A stretch of DNA of 64,000 bases from Gordionus sp. m RMFG-2023 (GCF_954871325.1 NC_088775.1:84979561-85043560), one strand, 5' to 3'. Shown: positions 22,416 to 34,060, counted from the first letter of the stretch. The notes: generated by a model not told the origin, from the sequence alone. Translations and numbers: made by a program.

Positions 22416-23640
22416 ATTGGTAAATTTATTCTTGTTAAAGAAGAAAATATTATTTCATTGGTAAAAAAATATTAAAATATTTTTAATATATTAAAAAAAT
22501 AGTCTAAAATGTGTTTGAAATTAAGCGAAGCATCTAAAAATCTAAAACATTTTTTAGAAATCTTTTATACCATATTGCGAATCCCCCCCCCCCAGATCAT
22601 TTATTCTTCTCTTGTCCTATCATTTAAGATTATAGCCTGCACTAGATATTATCCGACCTATCCGAAAAATTGTTTCAAAGATAAGAGTCTGACCTGAAAA
22701 AGATTAAATTATCATAATGAAGAAAAATATGATTATTCGAGGAAATCTAGAAAATAACAAATGGTAAGAAGGGAAATTAAATTTTTTTCCCGTTTTTTTT
22801 GAAAAACGGCTCAAATAAAATAATTTAGATACCATTTAATTTTGAACAAGTTCCCTGGATACGTCAACGTTTCTAACTGTTTTAAATTTATAACATATAT
22901 CCGTGTAGCATTTTTGATGCCACTTCAAAATTTGTGTTAATATCATAAAGATTTTGAATGTCAGTCATTGTTTACATTTACTTCGATGTCGTTTATAATT
23001 TTGTAATATAATCAATCCAATCGCTTCTTAATTATAAAAAAAGGGGCACGCAATGAATGATTACAGAAATATATAATTTTTGTTTGAAGTTTTGAAACAT
23101 TTTGAATTTATCAAGTAATTTTTTTTTATATATAAATATATAAAGAATATCCAATGAGATGAAATTCTAAGAGTCACTGATTATCTATAGAAAATTATCA
23201 GTAATAATATTAATTTTTGACACATTTTTAATTAATAGTATGTCAAAATTGTCACCTTGTCATCTGACTTTTTTATTTGTGGTATCTGATAGATCACATG
23301 ACAGATAAGAGGTGACATGATACATCAATATTTATTTCTAACAGAATATTATCATAAGTAAAATTAGACCTGTGAGCCGACAAAACTAAGACGCCCGTGG
23401 CGAGTTTTAAAAATCTAATCAGACGTCGGCCTTGGGCCGCTTTTTAAATGTCTTCAACACAGATGGTACATCTAGCACCGACATTAATTTTTTTATAATA
23501 TATACTTTTTTTTAATAGTTAATTTAATATTTTTTTAAGAAAGACTAATTAAAATATACACAAAAATATGTTATTTTTAGATCTTTATTTAAAGACTTAT
23601 AAATTCAAATTCAATATTCTATTTGGGTACTGACTCGGGA
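22416..23640. other. AT-rich DNA with a poly-C tract and small inverted repeats
   Basis: A run of 11 C lies at 22583-22593. An imperfect inverted repeat pairs gtcaccttgtcatctgac (near 23255) with gacagataagaggtgac (near 23300). At 23390-23450 a GC-richer patch holds two similar pieces, gacgcccgtggcgagttttaa and gacgtcggccttgggccgc. None is assigned to a known family. Confidence 0.35.
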
Positions 23641-23644
23641 AAAC

Positions 23645-24325
23645 CCGATAAGCGTCACAACTGTGAAAAGGCGCCTTAGGAGCTTTGAACTTTATTGTAG
23701 GGTAGCGGTCAAAAACTACTCTTGAGCAAAAAAAATAAACTCAAGCGATTAGACTGGGCACGAAAACATTAATTTTGGACATCCAACTGGTACCACGTCT
23801 TATGGAGTGATGAGTCAAAATTCGAAATCTTCGGCTCTAAAAGAAGGCAATATATCCGCCGCTCAGCTGGAGAGCGAATGAGCGAACACTGCATAATTCC
23901 TACAGTCAAACTCGGGGGAGGGTCTGTTATGGTGTGGGGGTGCTTTGGTTGAGGACCATGTGATTTCTTCAGGAAAGTGTTTGATCGTGAATAACTTTTT
24001 ATTTCACAAGATAATGACCCAAAGCATACATCCAGGCTATGCAAAGATTATTTACAAAATCTACAACAACACGATATTCTCGAGTTGATGACTTGGCCAT
24101 CCCAATCTCCCGATCACAATCGAACTTTTATGGGATCACCTTGATCGACAAGCGCGAAAAAGCCCACTAACCTCTCATTCGCACCTTTGGGAAGTATTGG
24201 AGAGAGAATGGAACAATATCACTTCCAAATATTTAAAAAATCTCATCGAAAGATTACCAAAAATTTTTGCAGCAATTATTAAGAATAAAGGTGATCATAT
24301 TGATGAGACCAAAATTGGATCTTAA
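23645..24325 (+). pseudogene. Tc1-like transposase pseudogene
   Basis: Recognisable in order are the second helix-turn-helix (VTTVKRRLRSFELYCRVAV), KKNKLKRLDWARKH, then WSDESKFEIFGSKRRQYIRR (first catalytic Asp), GGGSVMVWGCFG, QDNDPKHTSRLCKDYL (second Asp), WPSQSPDHN and LLWDHLDRQARKSPL (the region of the catalytic Glu). The C-terminal block EVLEREWNNI and the tail ending ETKIGS are present. The first DNA-binding helix-turn-helix is missing and several stops and frameshifts break the rest. The DD34E spacing pattern marks it as Tc1 rather than classical mariner. Confidence 0.88.
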
Positions 24326-24478
24326 ATTATTGCTATGTCTTTAATTTTTTGTAATTTTATGCTATATGTAAACTTATAAATAAATTCGATAAACATCATA
24401 TTGTGTGTTATTTGTCTTATTTTTAGATAAAATGTTAAGAAAATGCAGGGTGGGCAATAACTTATGGCCGGTAGTGTA
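23645..24478 (+). mobile_element. Tc1-like transposon, 5'-truncated and decayed
   Basis: A transposase remnant (23645-24325) is followed by a right terminal repeat ending gggcaataacttatggccgg and tagtgta at 24478, directly before TA, the Tc1/mariner target dinucleotide. No matching left end is found upstream, so the 5' part is lost. The right end read inwards (TACACTACCGGCCATAAG) is of the usual Tc1 type. Confidence 0.85.
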
Positions 24479-25041
24479 TATATATCATATTTTTATCGAA
24501 ACAAATGTATCAATATATAATTTACATTTTAAAAATATTTTTTTTAAATATATTAAAAACTTAATAATAAAAGCTTTGAAAATAAATCTTTAAATTTCAA
24601 CATGCTAAGGCAATGAAAATTATTAAAACACCGAATATTTTGGATAAAAAATTTTTGATTTCACCTTGAAAAAAATTTTTTTATTCCTAAAAAAACTAAA
24701 AAGGCTCAAATAAGATTTAGAAATTTAAGATAATATTTTATCAAAAATCTTACTTGATTCTTACAGAAAATCAAAAAAATTGTGATTTTTTTTATCCCAC
24801 TAAATTAAATTTCCAACATATTTTCTTTCTAATATTTAAGAACATGATGTTTATAAGTTCGATTAATTGTTTTAACTTCTTTAAGTCAAAAATTATTGTT
24901 TTTCTAATAAATTAAATTTATGACATATTTCTTTGTAATATTTAAATATGAAAAGCTTATTTAGTTTGCTTTTCCTTTTTTTCTCAACATGTTTTTTAAA
25001 TTAATATAAAAACTTTATTTGTTTTTACCCCCTTTAGTTGA
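24479..25041. other. AT-rich DNA, nothing recognised
   Basis: No gene, repeat or element end can be supported. Confidence 0.35.
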
Positions 25042-25213
25042 TAGTGCTGTTTAAAAGAACTCGATTTTATAAACGGCTCGTGCATAAATATTACCTTGGC
25101 TAAAATTATATAATATTATTTGACTAAAAGATCTATAAGTATGCATAATATTTAACTAAAATTTTAATCGGTTTATAAAAATTGGCCCAAATACGAGCTT
25201 TTTATGAACACTA
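25042..25213. mobile_element. hAT-like MITE (copy C)
   Basis: The left end TAGTGCTGTTTAAAAGAACT with CG pairs imperfectly with a right end CGAGCTTTTTATGAACACTA. The internal aaacggctcg near the left edge matches the family. The flanks share agttg, a weak trace of a target duplication. Confidence 0.55.
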
Positions 25214-25780
25214 GTTGTAAATTTAATAATTTTCGCAGAAAAGATATTTTATTTTCGTTCTTGCTCGTTCTTGCTAATTCGTAAAATCCTTTCAAAAGTA
25301 AGTTATTATTGTATTATATAACTATATATTTTCAAGGCCGAGAAACATTATTTTATTCAATTTTTTATTAAATAAAAATTAGAGATTAAATATCTATAAT
25401 ATTTAAAACTAATTTATATTTATTATTAATGAAAAAAAAAATATATATATTTACGAGCTTATTATAACTCAAATTTAATAAATATATCTTCAGAAGAGGG
25501 GGTTAAATGCATAAATATTAAAATATTATATTAGAACTAATGATTAATGGTTAACGCTTTTTTTTATATATTTGGATGTAGATAGATACATGTGGAAACT
25601 TAAATTTTTTCAAAGAGAACGATAGTTTATTTATGTTTAGAATCGAAACCGCAAACTTTTAAGATACACATTGCTGTCATTCGTTATCGATCGAAATTTT
25701 TTAATTTTTGTTTTCTTTCATGTAAAACATTATCCAATATTTTTGAAATATTGTGATTTGACCTATAATCGAGTCATAAC
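25214..25780. other. AT-rich DNA, nothing recognised
   Basis: No gene or repeat can be supported. Confidence 0.35.
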
Positions 25781-26360
25781 TACTTCATGACTAAATACTG
25801 TATTGCTGGCGATATTCATTGAAAAATCTTCATTTTTGAATGCGAATATTTACTTGTTAAACATTAGTTTAAAAAATATTAATATTATTGTAAATAGACC
25901 GAATGCTGACTCAAAATCCCTATGATTGAATATTAATTGGGCACAACCAATGTGTAAAATTGTACCTGTACAATTTTCTCCTCTATTCACCCTATTTTTG
26001 GAAATATTTATGGGATGATGTTTTGCATGTAATTATAGCGACAAAAACAAAAATAAACATTTTTGCATGGATTTGATTAGCAATGCAACTATTCATCGTC
26101 CAGTTTGAGTTCCACAATCGGTTAAGTCACTATTTTAAGGGACAATGTTTTACTCTTAAACATAAGCATTGAAAATAAAAGTAAAGATTTTTCAATGGAT
26201 AACGCCAGCAATGCAGTATTTAGTCATAGGATCTGTTTTGAGTCTATTTTAAATATTTTGTTCATAATTATAGTGACATAGAACAGAAATAAACATTTTT
26301 CAATGGATGTTACTAACAATGATGCTCAATAAAGTATTTAGTAAGATATTTTATATATTC
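25781..26360. repeat. Degenerate direct and inverted repeats
   Basis: A segment near 25781-25835 (catgactaaatactgtattg, ctggcgatattcattgaaaa) is the inverse of 26181-26230 (tttttcaatggataacgcc, agcaatgcagtatttagtca). Direct partial copies lie near 26050 and 26285 (aaataaacatttttgcatgg and aaataaacatttttcaatgg). The origin is unknown. Confidence 0.6.
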
Positions 26361-28073
26361 TGGGTTCAATTTGTTAAGGTTATCAAAACTTCAAAAAAAA
26401 GATGACAAATTTCCCTGAAATCTTAGTTACTTTGAATTCGAGGGGCGGTATAAAAAAATTTGCTATATTTTTGATCTTCGCATCGAATTCGCGCTTAACT
26501 TTGAATTCAGGTCTATTAGGTGAGTTTTATTATTGGTCAGTTAATAATTATTAATTTTCAAGTTTTTTTTTTAAATTGACTTGGGCAATTATCTAAATCA
26601 AATGGGGCAGTTTAAAAATATAAAATATTCTTCCAAAATTTTATTCTGGTAGATCTTTTGGGGACTTAAATTCTTATTTTAGGCTGTGTCCTAAATATAT
26701 TTAAAAAAATCCTCTAAATTTATAAATTTTCGCAAATTAATAGGATTATGAAACATGCCCGAAATCTTCCATTTAATATTGTTTTGAAAAATCAAAATAA
26801 AGAAAAACAAAAAAAAACCTAACCAAAAACCAAAAAAAAACATTAATGTAAAATAACATTGCTATACCAAATATTTTAATGATACTTACTAGTATAGTTG
26901 GGTTACTAATATATTTTTATAGCCAATTTTTTAGCCGAAAACTATCACTTTAGCTTCGGGGTATTTATTATAAAGGTATCAGCATATTTGAGAGAAACTA
27001 ATATAAATTAAAAGGCCTTAATGTTAGCAGATTTTCTCCGGCTGACGCCTGAAGATAGCGCCGAATTAGACGACATTTAGCCATTACCCATCTATACTTA
27101 CTAGTTTTTTTCATAAGAATTACACAAATTTATAAATTTTAAGCAAAATTGATCATTATTTTATTTTTACATTAAAAAAATAGCTTATGTTAATTCTTCA
27201 AAATTAAAAAATTAATTAATCAATATTTTCGATAATTAGGACAGCCTTAAAACCATTTTTAGGTTTACTCCATGCGTGCCAACTCCTCTTTGATTTGTTT
27301 AATTTAGTTAATTGCCAATGAATATTCAGGTAAGAAATTGTAAGGATATGTAGCCAAAAAGGATATGAAATATATTCTTTGATCTTCATTATTTTATTGC
27401 AGATCCCTAATTCATTCCCTTTTTTTAAATTAGGAAGTATCCGCCCCTCTTAATGTTATTTATAAATTTTATTTTTCTTACTAGGCACGCGCATATCTTA
27501 ACCACCAATGGAAAGAAAGGAAATAAAAACTTTTAAGAAATTACGTGGTATGAACGAATTTACTACATCTGCAACTAACCAATTATATTTCATTATAAAA
27601 TCATATCAAAACATATTAAGGAACTATATAATTAAAATATAGAAAAAATTATATATTTTGCTTTCAGTGCATTTATATAAAATAATTGGGGGGGGGGGGG
27701 AATATTTGGTTAAACAATCAAATTTAATATTAAGAAAAAAATATATTAAAAAAAATTGCAAATATGATCATCAGTTTATTCCAAAGGTTTCTTTCTTATT
27801 CCATTATTAACGATAACGAACCCCGATAAATTTAATTAATTTTTTATAATAATTTTGAAATTTATTTATATTTCCTTTTCCTTTTTTTTTCCTAATATAA
27901 TGATAAAATATTTTTCAAATAATTATTATAAATATTTTAAATTTTAGAAATTGGAATCCCAAAATCATAATTTTAAATTATATTTTCTTGTATTATAATT
28001 TTATTTTCGTTACAAATAAAATTTTCGCTTAAAACTTATATCAATATAAGGGATATTATTTTTCTAAATCAAG
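26361..28073. other. AT-rich DNA upstream of the receptor gene
   Basis: No further gene is recognised. A run of 13 G lies at 27688-27700. The region should hold the promoter of the receptor gene, but no specific element can be assigned. Confidence 0.4.
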
Positions 28074-29231
28074 ATGTTTCATGTTATCACTGAGAACATC
28101 AGTGACTGGGAACGTAACGCGAATTTTTGTATAAAACCAATTAAAAAGTGGGATTTTCTCACATTTTTAAGGATAGTGGCAATGCCAATTCTTTTGTTCA
28201 TCGGAATTTTCGGAAATTCTTTAACGATTTATCTTATATCAAAAATCAGGAACAAAAGTTTAAATTACTATTACCTCAAGTGGATAGCTTACTTAAATAT
28301 AATAACAATTTTATTCTATTGGACTTCTGCAATTGTTTACATAAAGACTTATGTAAGTTCCCCGTATTTTAATAACAAATTTTTTGTCCATTTTAATTCT
28401 AAATACACCTTAATATTTATCAATGGATTTTATGCCGCTTCAGTATTTTGCCTATGCTTGTTATTGCTAGATAGGTATGTTAGCATAAAACATCCCAATT
28501 TATTTACCCGCTTTGAAGACTCTAAATTAATGAAATACAGTCCATATTTCATCCTTATTTTATGTAACATAATATGTTTTTCTAGTTACTTCTGGTATGA
28601 TACGAAAGCCTGTTATTTAAATTCTAAATATATGACCTCTTACGAACTACCGGATTTTAAAAAACAGTCAATTAAATATTACAAAATCTCAGTTGCCGAA
28701 CCGGGTTGGGCTTCAACTTACGATTTAATCAGAGAAATAATACTGTCAATCACTCCAGGTGTTTTCATATTATATTTTGGTGTATACATCACGTACGAAC
28801 TTCGTTCATTCTTTATAAGAAAAACTCAGCTGATGAATGAAAATAAAGCCCTAGATGCGAATATCGCTTTAGCTCATAAGGAGTGGAAATCACATTTTTT
28901 ACGAAATATTTCGGCTTTCCTCTATTTTATACTCTACTGTTTATGTAATATACCGAATATATTGGTTATAATATTTCGCGCAAATATAAGAAACGCGTTG
29001 AAGAGGTCGAACCCCTCATGGCTGGCCAAGAATATTACAGAAATTGCTAACATCTTGGAGGCAGTATTCTTTACCCTAAGCTTTTTGATATATATCATTT
29101 TTGATAACAACTTTAAACACGTCATCAGAAAGATTGTTCAGAGAGCTATTGGAAAAATATACCCAGAGTTCCAAGGCACAGAGACCGCTACTAGATATAC
29201 CATTTCACAGACTAATGTCGCTACACTTTAA
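28074..29231 (+). CDS. Class A (rhodopsin-like) GPCR, FMRFamide/neuropeptide-receptor type
   Basis: A 385-residue intronless reading frame for a plasma-membrane receptor, probably for a neuropeptide, signalling through G proteins. Seven hydrophobic segments fall at roughly residues 33-58, 66-88, 108-133, 152-172, 217-240, 278-302 and 320-343. TM1 carries GNSLTIYLI. TM3 ends LLLDRYVSIKHP, the DRY motif with the IKHP extension common in FMRFamide-like receptors. TM7 reads LSFLIYIIFDNNFKHVI, a variant of NPxxY as found in invertebrate peptide receptors, leading into an amphipathic helix 8. The N-terminus has one NIS glycosylation site. Oddities: Asn stands where TM2 usually has Asp, and Ser where the top of TM3 usually has the disulfide Cys, although a Cys (KACYLN) remains in extracellular loop 2. 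The ligand cannot be predicted. The start is the first Met, giving an extracellular tail of normal length. Confidence 0.88.
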   Translation: MFHVITENISDWERNANFCIKPIKKWDFLTFLRIVAMPILLFIGIFGNSLTIYLISKIRNKSLNYYYLKWIAYLNIITILFYWTSAIVYIKTYVSSPYFNNKFFVHFNSKYTLIFINGFYAASVFCLCLLLLDRYVSIKHPNLFTRFEDSKLMKYSPYFILILCNIICFSSYFWYDTKACYLNSKYMTSYELPDFKKQSIKYYKISVAEPGWASTYDLIREIILSITPGVFILYFGVYITYELRSFFIRKTQLMNENKALDANIALAHKEWKSHFLRNISAFLYFILYCLCNIPNILVIIFRANIRNALKRSNPSWLAKNITEIANILEAVFFTLSFLIYIIFDNNFKHVIRKIVQRAIGKIYPEFQGTETATRYTISQTNVATL

Positions 29232-29360
29232 TTTGCTCTATTGATTTTATTAACATGATTAATTATTTGATGAAATTCCTTTTTTTTAACAAAAATTTTT
29301 ACTTTATGTAAAATCTGAATATGGAAAATTGAGTTGTTATTATATAATTTTGATATATTG

Positions 29361-29366
29361 AATAAA
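29361..29366 (+). terminator. Possible polyadenylation signal of the receptor gene
   Basis: AATAAA occurs 130 bases after the stop codon. In AT-rich DNA this hexamer is frequent by chance, so support is modest. Confidence 0.35.
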
Positions 29367-30189
29367 TGATCATTAGTTGATTATTTAACCACCAGTTTAT
29401 TAGAAGTTCATTTTAGGTTACTCTGTAAATATAGTATATGGTCGTTATATTTACCTTACCTTTAAACGCTCTTCGCATTTAACTATTTTATTTAAAATAT
29501 CATAAAACAGTTACAGTGAAAAATTTCTAAAATTGATCAATCGATATATAATTTATAACACAAATCCTCAAATTCAAACAAATAATTGCACATAAATTAT
29601 TATTAATTATTCTATAAATAAAATATATTGTACCATTTATTTTTATACAATAAACATATTTTTAACATTGAAAAAATCATTTGTTTTTCAATGTTTTCAT
29701 CAGGTTTAATGTTGTCTTCGTAACTTTGTTACACTCTAATATTATTTTGACAAGCTTTTAGACTAAAAAAAGAATTCACTTAATATACTTCTGAGTTATA
29801 AGCTTCAACTTAACCATTGAGACACTTTTTCTTATTTTTTAGGTGGATATAAATTTGGCTAAACTTGTTTCTGAGTTGTTCAAATTTAGGTGATTTAAAC
29901 AACAACGAATAAACACTTATTTGCCGAAAAATAATGTGCTAAGACAGATGAGTGTAAATATATTTTATAAACAAGTTATTAATGTTTAGAAATATTTAAG
30001 TTTTTCCAGAGATTCATCTTTAGAAAACCTAAACATTAAACAGTAATATGATAGAATTAAAATGATTAAAATTAGACTCTTTTTAATTCATATATATTTT
30101 TCTTCTAGTAAATTTAATTTTTACACAATTTTTATATTCCCATTTTAAATATAGATTGGCGCTCAGCTTATATATTCATATTCGAATAT
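29367..30189. other. AT-rich DNA, nothing recognised
   Basis: No gene or repeat can be supported between the receptor gene and the next MITE. Confidence 0.35.
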
Positions 30190-30325
30190 TAGCATTGTTA
30201 AACGACTCAATTTTTAAAAATGGCTTAACCCAATATCTTAGCCAAAAAATATTACGGAAGCCTAGGAGATTTCGTTAATAGATGCTCAAACCTTTCTGTC
30301 ATCTATGGGCAAAAAAGACTGTTCA
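30190..30325. mobile_element. hAT-like MITE (copy D), one end only
   Basis: It starts TAGCATTGTTAAACGACTC with ttaaaaatggcttaac, then attacggaagcctaggag and atttcgttaatagatg, which match the complement of the interior of copy A. The other end is not recognisable. Confidence 0.65.
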
Positions 30326-30855
30326 ATACTTTAAAAATATATCATTTACATTTATATTAAATCATAATATTAAATTACAAAAAAATAAAAATAAAATAAA
30401 ATTGTAAAAATATAAGAGTAATAATTTAAAAAGGAATTGCGTTATGATATCTATTGATATATGCAGATCTAACTGCATTGCCATCCACGGCTCTCTTTCT
30501 TTACCTCCTCCCACCCAACATACAATTTACTACAATAATTATTTTTTTTTATTATACAGTTTTTTTTTTATATAGATTTTAATTTACAAATAGTTTACAT
30601 GATATTTTTAAATTAGGTATATATGTTTTACTTTTAACGTTCAAAGTATTATTTTAAAATTGCGATATTTTATATAAATCTATGATATTTTTCACTCATA
30701 AAAAAAAAAAAATTTAATTAATTACTTTAAAAAAAAATAATAGTAACGCCATTACCTGATTGCTAATGGTTCAACGATGTTATTTTGGTAAACTCGTTTA
30801 TATTATATTGTGTAAAATATAATATTCTATAGATTTTTGTTATTGAAGCTTATTA
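30326..30855. other. AT-rich DNA, nothing recognised
   Basis: No gene or element can be supported. Confidence 0.35.
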
Positions 30856-31203
30856 TCATTTTGCCTTCTTCTTTTTTTTTTGGATCTTAACTAAAATACT
30901 CTTTTGTTCTTGTTTTAACCAATCTGAAATTATTGATGTATTTTGTTTTTTATTTACGTTACCGGCAATATTCATTATTGTCTGATTAATATTTTCTGAG
31001 TGACAATCAGTTATTTTGTTTTTAAAGCCATTTTTCAATTCTAAATCCATTTCGCTCGTATTTTTTTAAAAAAAAATATGAAAAATTAGATTTTGCCGTA
31101 AATGTAGAGCTTAGCCGGAAATTCACATAATACGCAATATATACTTACAGTGTATAGACAATTCCATAAGATATTGATCTTAGTATCAGATTACGCAGAT
31201 TGC
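30856..31203 (-). CDS. Possible last two exons of an unrecognised gene
   Basis: On the minus strand a 55-base stretch (31203-31149) is bounded by a good splice acceptor (ttattttacag) and a consensus donor (GTAAGT). It is open in one frame, giving NLRNLILRSISYGIVYT. A 94-base GT-AG intron would join it in phase to 31054-30856, giving LEMDLELKNGFKN and continuing to a Lys-rich end (SILVKIQKKKKKAK) before the stop. The in-phase join and the ordinary amino acid mix, unlike the Ile/Phe/Asn-rich noise of this DNA, argue for real coding. Alternatively a short protein of 64 residues starts at the Met at 31050. Upstream exons are not found. No family is recognised. Confidence 0.35.
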
Positions 31204-31205
31204 CT

Positions 31206-31458
31206 GTAAAATAATATATTACGTTTCTTATTAAGGAAAACATAAACGGCTCAATTCCAAGTTTATAAAATTTTTTTATTTATTAAAAATAAACTATTTA
31301 TCTTTTAAATGCAGGAGAGGGATATATTTTAATTTTTATTATCTTCTTAGAATTAACAGAGATCTTTTTTAAAATAATTTAACATAAAAATGCAAAAATA
31401 AAATAAAATAACAAGAGGTTTTAAAGCAAGTGGGGATTAAATGATTGAGTAGAGATTA
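31206..31458. other. AT-rich DNA, possible intron
   Basis: If the exons downstream on the minus strand are real, this is intron sequence. Near 31247 it contains aaacggctcaatt, a short match to the MITE ends. Confidence 0.3.
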
Positions 31459-31650
31459 TAGTCTTGTTAGGTTTTTTTAAAACGGCTAACTCAATATTTT
31501 ACCCAGAAAAAAATTACCTAAGCCTAGAGATTTCGATAATATATGTCTAGACCTTTGTTCCTTCTATGAGCAAAATCTTCAGTCATGTGCAATATTTTTC
31601 TGGATGAAATATTAAGTTAGCCGTTTTTAAAAATCGGTTTAACAACACTA
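31459..31650. mobile_element. hAT-like MITE (copy E) with perfect 8-bp target duplication
   Basis: A 192-bp element with ends TAGTCTTGTTAGG and, inverted, TAGTGTTGTTAAACC. Inside each end lies a stretch of aaacggctaac type, so the terminal inverted repeats are about 35-50 bp. The flanking 8-mers agagatta (31451-31458 and 31651-31658) are identical, which fixes both ends and the hAT assignment. The interior agcctagagatttcg matches copies A and D. This is the best preserved member here. Its terminal dozen bases match the large foldback element at 57897-62110. Confidence 0.9.
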
Positions 31651-31658
31651 AGAGATTA

Positions 31659-32109
31659 TATTAAAAATATATTGGTCAGAGAAACTATGACCTATGCAGG
31701 GGCTTATTTTCCCTCCAAATGCACAAAATTCAGACCACGAGAGAAAGGAGAAGAGAATCTGCGTCAAATTTTATAATTAATTGCTAATAAGGAAAATTAT
31801 CTTTCTTCTTATTTATATAGTGACTAGAATTATCGTTATACTAAGTATTTGGCACTAGTAAATTTCAGAGTTAGTGCTTCAAACTGATTTTTTAAATTTG
31901 AAGTTTAGTATATGTAATATTTTTTTATTTTTGCCTATAACTCTGTTTCTGTTTTATGAGTGTTGAAATAGATTACGGAATTAATATGTATATTATTCAG
32001 GCCATAAATATTGGGTTGGGATGAGGCGTCATAGATTTCTGATTAGTAATTACATTTACTCATTTGATATACAAATTCTCTGATTTGTTTATTTCCTAAA
32101 TTTTTTGCC
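31659..32109. other. AT-rich DNA, nothing recognised
   Basis: No coding region can be supported. Confidence 0.35.
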
Positions 32110-32331
32110 TTATATCTTTATTATTGATGGATATCCTGGCCTTCTTAATTTCTCTACCTTAACCATTAAATTTGCAATCATTATTCCGCTTAAAGGCCAG
32201 CTCTTGATTATAGTATTTTCAGCCATTGTTCTGAACGGCAGCCTTAAATTGAGTAAGCTGGAAATTTTGGGTTTTGTTTGGATGTAGCAATTAAAATTGA
32301 TGGTTTCATTGACTGTAGATTTAATATCCAT
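32110..32331 (-). CDS. Unidentified short open frame
   Basis: A 73-residue minus-strand frame beginning MDIKSTVNETINFNCY, of fairly balanced composition (TMAENTIIKSWPLSGIMIAN). Another open minus-strand stretch ends just upstream, near 32411. They could be exons or remains of a gene next to the ACSBG pseudogene. No family is recognised, and chance is not excluded. Confidence 0.2.
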   Translation of the reverse strand: MDIKSTVNETINFNCYIQTKPKISSLLNLRLPFRTMAENTIIKSWPLSGIMIANLMVKVEKLRRPGYPSIIKI

Positions 32332-32799
32332 ATTTAATTAATTATATTATTTAGTAAATATATTTGATGTCATTTACTAAATAGAATTAATAAATATTTT
32401 TTATTTTTTATGCGTTGATGACAACCCATTTACCATCAACATTAAAAACAAATTATCTTGGAGCATAGTATCCATATTTATTTTCCTACCAAAGTAGATG
32501 TAGATCTCGTTGATCTTGGTAATTTTATGAAAAATTACGTCAATGTCTCTCAGATATCCTATACAACTAGGCAGTTGAGGTGGAAATTTAATAAATATAT
32601 ATACCTTATTTTACTTTTTAATTACAATAAATTTTTAATTTATGATATATATAAATATAAAATATCTATATATCTTACATGGTATTAAAATGTATTTTGG
32701 TAGCGTGAAAGATAATGGTAGGCAAGGAAGTTTGCTATAGTAAGAATTTGTAAGATATATTTTGTTTTATTTTAAATAATCACAATATCGCTATTCACA

Positions 32800-34060
32800 A
32801 AATTTCCAGTTATTATCAATTCTTTCAATCTTCTCGTTATAAACAAAAAAGGACCTCCAAGTTGAAGTTTTAATTAGTTTTCCAATGTTGCCAGTATATA
32901 ACCAGCCATTCGAATCAATGGTTTCACGAGTTTGCTGGGGCATGTTAAGATAGCCCATAAAAACATGTCTTCCTTTAATAGCACCTCTCCTTACACGTCT
33001 TCAGCTTCAGCTGAACTACCTTTTTTACAACACAATTTGTAGCATGTGAAAATGCCACGTTACAGCCATTTTCTTTATTTGTAACATCTTTATCCATTGA
33101 ATCTTCTTTCATGGGCTCTGGAAGAACTGGTCCTCAGCTTCCTATCTAAGATAAGCTCAAGTAAGAATATTTAACGCTAGCTGGCCCCGTACACTCTGAA
33201 ACTCCACAAACTTCTTGAATCTTTATAGCAAATGATTCGGTAATATTTAAAGAGGTAGGGTAGAGGAACAAGGGGCTCCCATGCTGATAAAATAGCGACA
33301 GGAGCTAAACCCTAGGGTTGTCTTGATAAGGAAAAATACTAAGCAATTGGTGAGATAATGGCCCCAGGAAGGGGACGCCTTGCTTCTGCGTCTTCCTATA
33401 ATTTTGGCCCATTCAAAAAAAGTATATTTTAATACCTTAAATTGATTTATTCTTTCTAACAACTTTATCGGCAAATTTTTCCCATTGTCGAGGTACACCA
33501 ATGAATATAGTGGGCTTGACTTTATTTAAGGTCTTTAGCAAACTGCTTTTCATGGCATCTGTCTTAGCAAACCAAATACTGAATGCCAATTCAATAATAG
33601 TTTATTGATAATTTGGGCAGCGATATTTAAAGGAAGGTAACACTATTTTTTCTTAATGTTTTTGGGCATTTATGTATTTTAAAAAAGTTATGGAAATCCA
33701 TATCAAATTGTCGTGGCTGATCATGACACCCTTAGAAATTCCGGTAGTATCTGAGATGTATATCAAAGTGCTGCAATTATTGGGTTTAAGAGATTCCATC
33801 TTTTCGTTAACATATCCTTGGATGTCATTTCAGAATATTTGTCGAGATCAGATCATTTAATATTTTTAAGTATTTCATATTGCCAAGTTTTTCTTCTGAT
33901 GGAAAAGAATTTTCTCGATATAGAATGATAGCCTTTAGGTCCTGTAATTTATCTACTATAGCTAACGCCCATTTGATTCAAATCTTCTACCACATAAATA
34001 TTTGCTTTAAAATCAGTCATTATATTCAAACAGGCTTTAGGTACTATCAATGAGCGATTA
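32800..34060 (-). pseudogene. ACSBG-type acyl-CoA synthetase pseudogene
   Basis: Minus-strand sequence clearly related to the three intact synthetase genes downstream in the cluster. Recognisable pieces include the region before the ATP-binding motif (LKPNNCSTLIY), a damaged P-loop (YISDTTGISKGVM instead of YTSGTTGISKG), a PTIFIGVPRQWEKFADK-like block, GFSSCRYFISMGAPCSS and the NMPQQT region. Stops, frameshifts and small deletions are scattered throughout. The first roughly 200 codons and the last roughly 150 codons are gone. Beyond the break at about 34050, sequence resembling the 5' flank of the gene at 36217-38595 follows directly, so one deletion removed the 5' coding part. Several positions (EIHIKLSWL in the antisense frame, APCSS) are closer to the copy at 44752-47289. 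Confidence 0.9.
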
